DNA of 64,000 bases from CAZIUL01 sp964542475 (GTDB taxonomy: Bacteria; Planctomycetota; B15-G4; CAYZWU01): assembly GCA_964542475.1 (NCBI GenBank), contig CAZIUL010000009.1:1-64000 (forward strand), read 5' to 3'. The notes beneath the pieces were generated by a model. That model was not told where the DNA came from, searched no databases, and saw nothing but the letters and a program-made list of their open reading frames with translations. A program made the position numbers and the translations under genes. Positions 43,671 through 50,923 of this stretch are shown here, in pieces. Every line of letters begins with the position of its first letter. The stretch's first letter is position 1.

Positions 43671-44843
43671 ATGCGTGAATGCATTCTCTTCCTCTGCGTT
43701 GCTTGTCTCTTTTCATTTCTCTGCCCGCCGGATTCAAAGGCAGATGTCTATCATCTCAAAAACGGATCCGTGAGAGCCGGAACCACTCTTTCGAGCGTTG
43801 GCAGCTCCATGATCCGGATCGCAACGCTGAAGGGGGTTGTTGAGTTTCCCAGGGAAAATGTTCAGAGCGTGGAAAGCACAGCGGACAGCAACGGGAAACT
43901 CAAACGGCTGCAATCGAGGCTCGACCTGCAGAAACCCAGGTGCGTCGCCGTGCTCGCCAGGTGGTGCCGTCTTCAGGGGCTTTTCGAGAAAATGTTCGAT
44001 TTCTACGACATGCTGGTAACTCTCGACCCGGAAAACACCGAGATGCGGGCGTTTGTCCTGGAGATGTCATCGAAAATCCAGTACCAGTGCTTCGATGGCA
44101 GGGTACAGCTTGATGAGGACGGGTGCTACAAGATACTGAAAGCTCTCTCGCGCAGCGGCCCAACCCTGAAAAGTATCGGCGAGTTCATCATCTTCTCCCA
44201 GCCCGATGACATCGTTGAAAGCGTGTTTTCGAGGGGCTTGAACTCGCCGGTAAAGTCGGTGCAGTTTCTGTCGATCGAGCTCCTCTCCAGGCAGACACCT
44301 GCTCTGGCCATCAAGCCGCTGATCGGGTTGTCGCTGTTGAGCAGCAGGGAAAATGTGAGGGACGCTGCCGGTAAAGCGCTTCTCAACTACAAGCACGACG
44401 GCATAATCTACCCCTACCTGAAAGCCCTGAAGTCAAAGATCCGGTCGCTGCGCCTGAACGCCATGCAGGCGCTTGCGCTTTTCAATGACAAAAGGGCGGT
44501 GGCTGCCCTGATATCTAACCTGGGAGCAGCTCAGAAGGGGGTTGGGTCAGGTTCGCACAGGGGGCACATACACGTGGGCAAGGTGACCTCAGCGGTCACA
44601 GGTTTTGATGCGAACGTGGCGAATAGCGCAGCCATAGCAAAACCGCTGATATCTCTCATCCAGGACGGCGCTCTTCTCGATGTCAATGTGCTGGGCTCTG
44701 TGCATTACAACTACATAAGCAAAGACGAGCAGGCAATGATCGCAGGGCTCCTGAGCCGGATCACCGGCCTGGACTATGGTGATGACTATGTCTTGTGGAA
44801 AGGGTGGTGGGACAAGAACAAGGAACAGATAGCGGACCGCTGA
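43671..44843 (+). CDS. Exported HEAT-like protein with secretin-like segment
   Basis: 390 aa with a signal peptide (ILFLCVACLFSFLCPPDSKA). A small beta domain (VYHLKNGSVRAGTTLSS...GVVEFPRENVQSVES) opens the mature protein. HEAT-like helical repeats follow (SVQFLSIELLSRQTPALAIK, NVRDAAGKALLNYKHDGIIY, SLRLNAMQALALFNDKRAVA). Residues about 310-350 (TGFDANVANSAAIAKPLISL, then IQDGALLDVNVL) closely resemble the GFD...IQEGIVLDV segment of both secretins in this window. A periplasmic scaffold is the best guess. AAAGGAA lies eight bases before the ATG. Confidence 0.75.
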   Translation: MRECILFLCVACLFSFLCPPDSKADVYHLKNGSVRAGTTLSSVGSSMIRIATLKGVVEFPRENVQSVESTADSNGKLKRLQSRLDLQKPRCVAVLARWCRLQGLFEKMFDFYDMLVTLDPENTEMRAFVLEMSSKIQYQCFDGRVQLDEDGCYKILKALSRSGPTLKSIGEFIIFSQPDDIVESVFSRGLNSPVKSVQFLSIELLSRQTPALAIKPLIGLSLLSSRENVRDAAGKALLNYKHDGIIYPYLKALKSKIRSLRLNAMQALALFNDKRAVAALISNLGAAQKGVGSGSHRGHIHVGKVTSAVTGFDANVANSAAIAKPLISLIQDGALLDVNVLGSVHYNYISKDEQAMIAGLLSRITGLDYGDDYVLWKGWWDKNKEQIADR

Positions 44844-44855
44844 CAGCATCCGGTT

Positions 44856-45164
44856 TTATTTTTTCAGCTCCTTGCCCAGCCTGCCTTCGACCGATTTTAT
44901 CTTGCTGTCCAGCCTTCCGGAGCGACCTTTCCTGTAGTCCACTTTCACGGCCAATGAGATGCGGTTGCATTCCGCGTTCATCTTCTCGAAGCACGCCTTG
45001 ACCACACCAATGACTTCATCCCATTCACCCTCCAGGACAGTGCCCATTGGGTTGATCCTGTACGGAAGACCGCTTTCATCCACGATCTTCAAGGAACCGG
45101 CCACGTATTTGGAAAGGCTTTCCCCCTTGTCAAGGGGAGACATGCTGAACTCGAGCAGAAGCAT
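44856..45164 (-). CDS. Thiamine-binding protein, MTH1187/YkoF-like family
   Basis: 102 aa from the ATG at 45164, preceded by AAGGAGG at six bases. It has family motifs LLLEFSMSPLDKGESLSKYV, PYRINPMGTVLEGEWDEV and VDYRKGRSGRLDSKIKSVE. Proteins of this ferredoxin-like family bind thiamine or its hydroxymethylpyrimidine part. No TPP riboswitch (CTGAGA-type core) was seen upstream. It is convergent with the HEAT-like gene, 12 bp apart. Confidence 0.9.
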   Translation of the reverse strand: MLLLEFSMSPLDKGESLSKYVAGSLKIVDESGLPYRINPMGTVLEGEWDEVIGVVKACFEKMNAECNRISLAVKVDYRKGRSGRLDSKIKSVEGRLGKELKK

Positions 45165-45301
45165 TGCAGTCCTCCTTATTATATCCTTAACTTCGACGGT
45201 ACCCACACATGAGCTTGCACCGACACGGCCATATTGTATAGTAATACCTGTTGTGGACAACCGATGACATCAGAGATCCATGGCCTCTTTGGGAGCCTGA
45301 T

Positions 45302-46798
45302 ATGCACGCGATAGAGATACGGTTCACAGCCCCGCCTCCTCCTGAACGGGTCCGTTCCGCGGTTGCGACGGTTCTGCGGCGGGAGCTCGCCGGCCTGGCA
45401 CAAGCTCTGCTGCCGCAGGTCGTGGGTGCGGACGCTCTTCAGGCCGGGGCGCAGCATTGCCTCTCCCTCGAGATCGTTTTCAAAGAGTTCGTGATCAGAA
45501 GAGCCGCCAAGGCGGAGTCGTTCGAGGAGGCCGCGACAGAAGCGGGCAGGGCTCTCAAACGCGTCATCGAGAAGCATGCTGATTACCTTCTGGGACACAC
45601 GGGGCACACACCGGTGATGGAGCTCAACATCCTGACGCGCACGACCGGCACGGGGAAGAGATGCGAAAATAAGCAGGGGCGGCACTTCGTAAAAAAGATG
45701 ACTGAGAAGCAGGCTCGCGCAGAGCTCGATCTTGGTGATGAGCCCGGCAGGATCTTCTTCAACATGGAAACAGGCCGTCCCTCGGTAATGCTGAACCACA
45801 AGGACGGCTGTTTCGAAATTCTCGAGCCCGGGTACGATTCGAGCGGAGGCGCGGGCATGGAGACCGCGTTCAGCAGCAGCAACACGCTGCAGCAGACCGG
45901 GGAAGAGAAGCCGCCGGGGAAAGGATATGCGCAAGAGACCGGGCAGGGCATCGACAAGGCGCAGCCCGCTGAAAAATACAACCGTTTCAGAAAACACCTG
46001 CGCTGTCCCGCGTGCAGGGACGAGCTCACGGATGGGAACGGAGAGCTCGGCTGTACGTCGTGCGAGGTGTCATACGAGATACGCTCCGGCGTGCCTGTCC
46101 TGTTCGAAAAAGGTAATGGCCCGGGTCCTGACCCGGAGCCGGAGCCGGGCGATCAGGCTGTTTCCAAGAATCCATACGGGCAGCAAACGCTCAACCTCAT
46201 CAACAAGTTCAGCAGCGGTCTTGTCCTGGACTGCGGCTCGGGCTACCCGCCGGTTACATTTTCGAACGTGGTTCACCTCGAGATCGTACGGTACCCCGGT
46301 GTGGATGTGGTTGCCTCGGGAGAGCGCCTTCCGTTCGCCGATGGCTGCATGGACGCTGTGGTGAGCGAAGCTGTGCTCGAACACGTCCGGAACCCTTCCG
46401 CATACGTAGAGGAGCTCTTCAGAGTGCTCAAGCCCGGAGGCGAAATCAGGGTGGATGCGGCTTTTCTCCAGCCGTATCACGCTTACCCCCATCACTATTT
46501 CAACATGACCATCTCAGGGCTCGAGCTCTTGATGAGAAAGTTCGAAAAGATCGACTCCGGCTGCGGCCCCCACCAGCAGCCCTATGTCATGCTGAACAAC
46601 ATGCTGAGAAGCACCATCGCGGGCATGCCGGATCACGAACAGAAAAGAAAAGCCGAAAACATGACCATCGCGGAGGTCATGCGCATTATCGAGGAGGAAG
46701 GGGAAAAGGGGCCGTTCCAGACACTAACCAGCGAGGCCGTGGCAAAGCTCGCCGCCGGCTTCTACTTTTACGGGTGCAAGCCCGCTGGAAAGGTTTAG
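45302..46798 (+). CDS. Fusion: HPF C-terminal-like domain, zinc ribbon, methyltransferase
   Basis: 498 aa, ATG at 45302 with GGGAG six bases upstream. Residues 1 to about 115 form an alpha/beta domain that could be a degenerate S30AE fold. Residues about 127-176 (RHFVKKMTEKQARAELD..., FFNMETGRPSVMLNHKDGC, EILEPG) match the pattern of the C-terminal dimerisation domain of long hibernation factors (HPF). A Trm112-like zinc ribbon follows (CPAC at 235-238, CTSC at 251-254). A class I methyltransferase ends the protein (VLDCGSG 308-314, SEAVLEHVRNP, LFRVLKPGGE). The methyl target is unknown. This combination is one I do not recognise. The frame is open throughout. Confidence 0.72.
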   Translation: MHAIEIRFTAPPPPERVRSAVATVLRRELAGLAQALLPQVVGADALQAGAQHCLSLEIVFKEFVIRRAAKAESFEEAATEAGRALKRVIEKHADYLLGHTGHTPVMELNILTRTTGTGKRCENKQGRHFVKKMTEKQARAELDLGDEPGRIFFNMETGRPSVMLNHKDGCFEILEPGYDSSGGAGMETAFSSSNTLQQTGEEKPPGKGYAQETGQGIDKAQPAEKYNRFRKHLRCPACRDELTDGNGELGCTSCEVSYEIRSGVPVLFEKGNGPGPDPEPEPGDQAVSKNPYGQQTLNLINKFSSGLVLDCGSGYPPVTFSNVVHLEIVRYPGVDVVASGERLPFADGCMDAVVSEAVLEHVRNPSAYVEELFRVLKPGGEIRVDAAFLQPYHAYPHHYFNMTISGLELLMRKFEKIDSGCGPHQQPYVMLNNMLRSTIAGMPDHEQKRKAENMTIAEVMRIIEEEGEKGPFQTLTSEAVAKLAAGFYFYGCKPAGKV

Positions 46799-46848
46799 TC
46801 CGCTAAAAAAGTAGGAATTATGCTGACCTTACCATTTTGGAGACCGCC

Positions 46849-48819
46849 ATGGCAAAAGCACGCCCAAGCCGCAAAAAATCCAAAAGCAAAAAAACCATCG
46901 ACACACTCTTGACCGAAAAACGGGTTTTCAAACCCGAGAAACGTTTCTCAAAGCAGGCGAACGCGAAGGCAAAATCGATCTACAGCAGGTCCCGATCCGA
47001 CCCGGTGGGATTCTGGGAGAAGGAGGCTTCCGAACTGGTCTGGAAAAAGAAATGGCGTAAAGGCCTAAGCTGGTCCCCCCCTGATGCAAAGTGGTTTGTC
47101 GGCGGCAAGCTCAATGTGACCGAGTCCTGCCTCGATCAACACATACAGAACGAGATGCGCAACAAAGCCGCGCTCATCTGGGAGGGCGAACCGGGAGATA
47201 AGCGCACGCTCACCTACTTCGAGATGTACCGGCTGGTGAACAAGTTCGCCAACGTGCTGAAAAAACTGGGCATCCGGAAGGGGGATCGGGTGGCCATATA
47301 CCTGCCCATGATCCCCGAGCTGATTGTCGCCCTCCTTGCCTGTGCGCGGATCGGTGCCGTCCATTCGGTGGTTTTCGGTGGTTTCTCCCCCGAGTCGCTC
47401 CGCGACCGCATCAACGACGCACAAGCCAAGCTCCTCATCACCGCGGACGGCGGCTACCGCCGCGGCCAGATCATCCCGCTGAAGCACGACGCCGATGTGG
47501 CCATCGCCGAATGCCCCACCGTTGAAAACGTGATCATCGTCAAGCGGGGTGATTTCCTGCTCCGGATCAAGGAGGGAAGGGACCACTGGTATCACCGCCA
47601 CATGCAGGACGCTGCCGGCTATTGCCCGCCGGTCTACATGGACAGCGAAGATCCCCTGTTCATCCTCTACACCTCCGGCACCACGGGCAAGCCAAAGGGC
47701 ATCGTGCACACATGCGGCGGCTACCTCACCGGCACTTACGCCACAACGAAGTATGTCTTCGACCTCAAGAACGACGACGTGTTCTGGTGCACGGCGGATA
47801 TCGGGTGGGTGACCGGTCACTCATACATCGTCTACGGGCCCATGGCCAACGGCGCCACCCAGGTGATGTACGAGGGCACGCCCGACTGGCCGGACCGGAA
47901 CCGCTTCTGGCAGATCGTGGAGGACTACGGCGTGTCGGTGTTCTACACCGCGCCCACGGCCATCCGGGCCTTTATGAACTGGGGCAGGGAGTGGCCCGAC
48001 CGGCACGATCTGCGGTCGCTGCGCCTCCTGGGCACCGTGGGCGAGCCCATCAACCCCGAGGCCTGGATGTGGTACCACAACGTGATCGGCCGCAAGAGCT
48101 GCCCCATCGTGGACACGTGGTGGCAGACAGAGACAGGGCACATCTTGATCACCCCCCTTCCCGGGCTGACCGAGACCAAGCCCGGTTCGGCAACCCGCCC
48201 CTTCCCCGGAATCGATGCCGCCATCCTAGACGATGACGGCAACGAGATCAAGGAGGGGGGCGGCTACCTGGCCATTACCAAGCCCTGGCCGGGGATGCTC
48301 CGCGGCATCTGGGGGGACCGGAAGCGGTACGTGGAGACCTACTGGTCCAAGTGGAAGAACATCTATTTTCCGGGCGACGGCGCCAAGATAGACAAAAAGA
48401 AATATTTCTGGATCCTGGGGCGCATCGACGACGTGATAAACACGGCAGGGCACAGGATCTCCACAATGGAGGTGGAATCAGCACTGGTGGAACACCGGGA
48501 TGTCACAGAAGCGGCAGTGGTGGGAATCCCTCACGAGATCAAGGGGGAGTGCATGGCCGCATTCGTCACACCGGCCATAGGAGTCGACTTCACCGAGCGG
48601 TTGATCTCGGGCCTGAGGGATTTCGTGGGCCGGAAAATCGGCGCCATCGCCAAACCCGACAGGATACTTGCGGTTACAGACCTGCCCAAGACCCGCTCGG
48701 GAAAGATCATGAGGCGCCTGCTGCGGGACATCGCCACCGGAAAAGTGCTGGGTGATACCACCACGCTGGCCGATCCTGAGGTGCTCAATCGGATCAAGCA
48801 CCGCTACGAGGAGGAGTAG
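46849..48819 (+). CDS. acsA: Acetyl-CoA synthetase, AMP-forming
   Basis: 656 aa, full length. It converts acetate, ATP and CoA into acetyl-CoA. The adenylation motif YTSGTTGKPKG is near residue 277, later motifs are DTWWQTETGHILITPLPG, YFPGDGAKIDKKKYFWILGR and the hinge DDVINTAGHRIS. The acetylatable catalytic lysine sits in TRSGKIMRRLLR near residue 617. A Lys/Ser-rich N-terminal extension (MAKARPSRKKSKSKK) precedes the usual start. The middle of the gene (about 47.1-48.4 kb) looks richer in G/C at third positions than its neighbours, which could reflect transfer or strong expression. The TAG stop shares its G with a repeat fragment. Confidence 0.95.
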   Translation: MAKARPSRKKSKSKKTIDTLLTEKRVFKPEKRFSKQANAKAKSIYSRSRSDPVGFWEKEASELVWKKKWRKGLSWSPPDAKWFVGGKLNVTESCLDQHIQNEMRNKAALIWEGEPGDKRTLTYFEMYRLVNKFANVLKKLGIRKGDRVAIYLPMIPELIVALLACARIGAVHSVVFGGFSPESLRDRINDAQAKLLITADGGYRRGQIIPLKHDADVAIAECPTVENVIIVKRGDFLLRIKEGRDHWYHRHMQDAAGYCPPVYMDSEDPLFILYTSGTTGKPKGIVHTCGGYLTGTYATTKYVFDLKNDDVFWCTADIGWVTGHSYIVYGPMANGATQVMYEGTPDWPDRNRFWQIVEDYGVSVFYTAPTAIRAFMNWGREWPDRHDLRSLRLLGTVGEPINPEAWMWYHNVIGRKSCPIVDTWWQTETGHILITPLPGLTETKPGSATRPFPGIDAAILDDDGNEIKEGGGYLAITKPWPGMLRGIWGDRKRYVETYWSKWKNIYFPGDGAKIDKKKYFWILGRIDDVINTAGHRISTMEVESALVEHRDVTEAAVVGIPHEIKGECMAAFVTPAIGVDFTERLISGLRDFVGRKIGAIAKPDRILAVTDLPKTRSGKIMRRLLRDIATGKVLGDTTTLADPEVLNRIKHRYEEE

Positions 48820-48840
48820 CCCGCTTATTTCATATTCTTA
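48819..48840 (+). repeat. Palindromic element, end fragment before R8
   Basis: The first 22 bp of the element, GCCCGCTTATTTCATATTCT..., truncated and directly followed by full copy R8. Its first base completes the acs stop codon TAG. Confidence 0.8.
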
Positions 48841-49015
48841 GCCCGCTTATTTCATACTCTTCGTCGCGAGGTAGCTGTAAACTGTGATGTGGCAAGGCGC
48901 ATGTCAGGAGACGACCGCAGGCCTGTTCTTACAGGCTGAGGATCGTCTCCTGGCATGAAACGCAGCCACAGCTCAGGTTACGGTGCCGCAGCAGAAGATT
49001 ATGAAATATGCGGGT
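48841..49015 (+). repeat. Dispersed palindromic element, full copy R8
   Basis: 175-bp full copy flanked by TA on both sides, inserted directly behind the truncated end fragment. In the inner hairpin a G-T pair of other copies is G-C here (ACAGGCTGAGG). Confidence 0.93.
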
Positions 49016-49085
49016 TAGCCGGGATAGGCTGCGTGGCAAGATGCATGTCATGGAGGACACCTCAAATCAGTCCATGACAGCTTCG

Positions 49086-50918
49086 CTATTGGTTCTTTTT
49101 CTCTATATCTACAACTTCGACATCGAACACCAGCGTGGCATCAGCGGGTATCGTGTCCCCGCTCCCCTGCTCGCCGTACCCGAGATCCGGCGGAATGATC
49201 AGCTTGCGCCTTGCCCCTTTGGCCATACCTTCAAGCCCTTCATCCCAGCCCTTGATCACATGGCCTTCACCGAGGATCACGGCGAAGGGCTCGCCGGTGT
49301 CCTCGTTGCCATCGAAACGGATGCCGTCATCGAGCCAGCCCGTGTAAAGGACCTTGACTGTGTCGCCTTTCATGGCAGCCGCGCCCGCCCCGCGCTCGAT
49401 GTCGATATAGGCCAGGCCTGAGGGTTTCTTTACCGGCTCGGTTTCCGATTCGGGCTGTTCACCGATGTTGGATGTGTCTGGCAGCTTCGCTTCCACCAGT
49501 TCCGCTCGGGCCAGGCGTAGCTTTTTGAAGCTCTCGCCGCTTATCACGTAAAACCACTTCTCAAAACGCAGGTTCAGCTCTTCAACCCGTGTCACGGCAT
49601 CTTCGAGCTTCTTCTCCCATTTCTCCCGCTCTTTCTGTGTGTCGGATTTGTCTCCGGTTTTTGCTGTTGCCCCCTCTTCACCCTCTTCTTCATCTTTATC
49701 TTTCTCTTCTTCCGCTTTCTTTACGGCTTCTTCCTCGGCAGCGGCAACGGCCGCCCCGGTTTTCTCCTCAAGCTCAGGATCAAGGGTTGCCCACAGGAAG
49801 AGGTAGCGGTTCTCCGTTCCCATACCGCCGGCGCTTTTTTCCTCCTCGGGCGCTTCGCCTTCAGCACCGGAAGTGACGGCATCCCCTTCTCCAAAGAGAA
49901 TCTCGCCGAAGTATAGGTGGTAAATGACTCCATCGTCGCAGAAGATCTCCATCTGTCCTTCATTGCCGAAGAGCTGTCCGCCCTGGTTGACAAAGAACCC
50001 ATATCGGTTCAAGGAACCGGAAGTCAGCTGTTCCGGCCGGGGACGCACGCCTTCAATGAGAAGGCTATCCAGTGTTCTGAGCAGAGTCCCGGATTCGTCC
50101 TCGTCGACCTGCTCCCCCTCGGCCAGGTCATCGAGAATCCAGCCGTCTTCGTCATTCTTCGACAGGCAGACCTTATCCTTGATATCCACACTGTTGCTTA
50201 TTTCATTCACGGAGTAGTTCTGGATGACGATCTCATTGACCTTGCTCTTTTCCAGGTGAAGCAGATCGGTATCGATCCATTCGCTGAACCTGGTCGATAC
50301 ATCCTTTATCAGGTCGCCGCCGTACCCGCCTTCCTTGTTCAGGCGCATGTCCACCGCATAGATGCGCTTGCTGTCCGGCTCACGCATGTAAGCCCAGTCG
50401 CTTGAAGACCGGCCGCCGCCACCCATGCCGCTGCTGTTGCTCTCCACCTGTTTTCCCACGATAATATCGGCGATGGTTCGCCCGGACCTGTCCTTCAAAA
50501 CGACGCGCTTGCCCCGACCATCCACCGAGGAGGCGTCATCAAGCGGGTCTTCCACCGAACAGGTCGCCTGGTCATCTTTCCGGTCTGAGCGGATGATATC
50601 CTTTTTCAATCCGATCAACCCGGCCGCGGCGGTTGCCATGCGTTCCTCGGCGTCAGCGGGATAACCGTTATGGGAGGGGATCCGGTACATTCCGTCCTCA
50701 AACTTCACATTGAAGCTTTCCACCGTATTGGTGTCCGGATTCGGCTCATAAATCACCAGTTCCCTGCAATCATCAGGGTTGTTGAACTCAGGGAAAAAAA
50801 GCTCTCCCTGATCGCTGTACGCTTCCGGTTCCACGCTGGAAGGCACCGCAAAAAGCGCCACAATTCCAAGGACCACGGCAACGCCTACAAACATGAGTGT
50901 TGTGCTTGTCTTCATCAT
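49086..50918 (-). CDS. DUF4340-type protein fused to FKBP peptidyl-prolyl isomerase
   Basis: 610 aa. An N-terminal anchor (TLMFVGVAVVLGIVALFAV) and a beta-rich periplasmic region of DUF4340 type (VVLKDRSGRTIADIIVGK, KSKVNEIVIQNYSVNE) are followed by a long acidic, Lys/Glu-rich coiled segment (about 395-450). From about residue 510 to the end there is a complete FKBP domain: GDTVKVLYTGWLDDGIRF, GEGHVIKGWDEGLEGM, LIIPPDLGYGEQG and ATLVFDVEVVDI. It lies 5 bp after the Gld-like permease gene, so it belongs to that ABC system. The DUF4340 assignment rests on context and moderate pattern; the FKBP call is firm. Confidence 0.84.
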   Translation of the reverse strand: MMKTSTTLMFVGVAVVLGIVALFAVPSSVEPEAYSDQGELFFPEFNNPDDCRELVIYEPNPDTNTVESFNVKFEDGMYRIPSHNGYPADAEERMATAAAGLIGLKKDIIRSDRKDDQATCSVEDPLDDASSVDGRGKRVVLKDRSGRTIADIIVGKQVESNSSGMGGGGRSSSDWAYMREPDSKRIYAVDMRLNKEGGYGGDLIKDVSTRFSEWIDTDLLHLEKSKVNEIVIQNYSVNEISNSVDIKDKVCLSKNDEDGWILDDLAEGEQVDEDESGTLLRTLDSLLIEGVRPRPEQLTSGSLNRYGFFVNQGGQLFGNEGQMEIFCDDGVIYHLYFGEILFGEGDAVTSGAEGEAPEEEKSAGGMGTENRYLFLWATLDPELEEKTGAAVAAAEEEAVKKAEEEKDKDEEEGEEGATAKTGDKSDTQKEREKWEKKLEDAVTRVEELNLRFEKWFYVISGESFKKLRLARAELVEAKLPDTSNIGEQPESETEPVKKPSGLAYIDIERGAGAAAMKGDTVKVLYTGWLDDGIRFDGNEDTGEPFAVILGEGHVIKGWDEGLEGMAKGARRKLIIPPDLGYGEQGSGDTIPADATLVFDVEVVDIEKKNQ

Positions 50919-50923
50919 TGTCT

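Noticed and set aside
45165..45301. TPP riboswitch before the thiamine-binding gene
   Set aside because: I found no CTGAGA-type core or paired arms; only a strong ribosome site is present.
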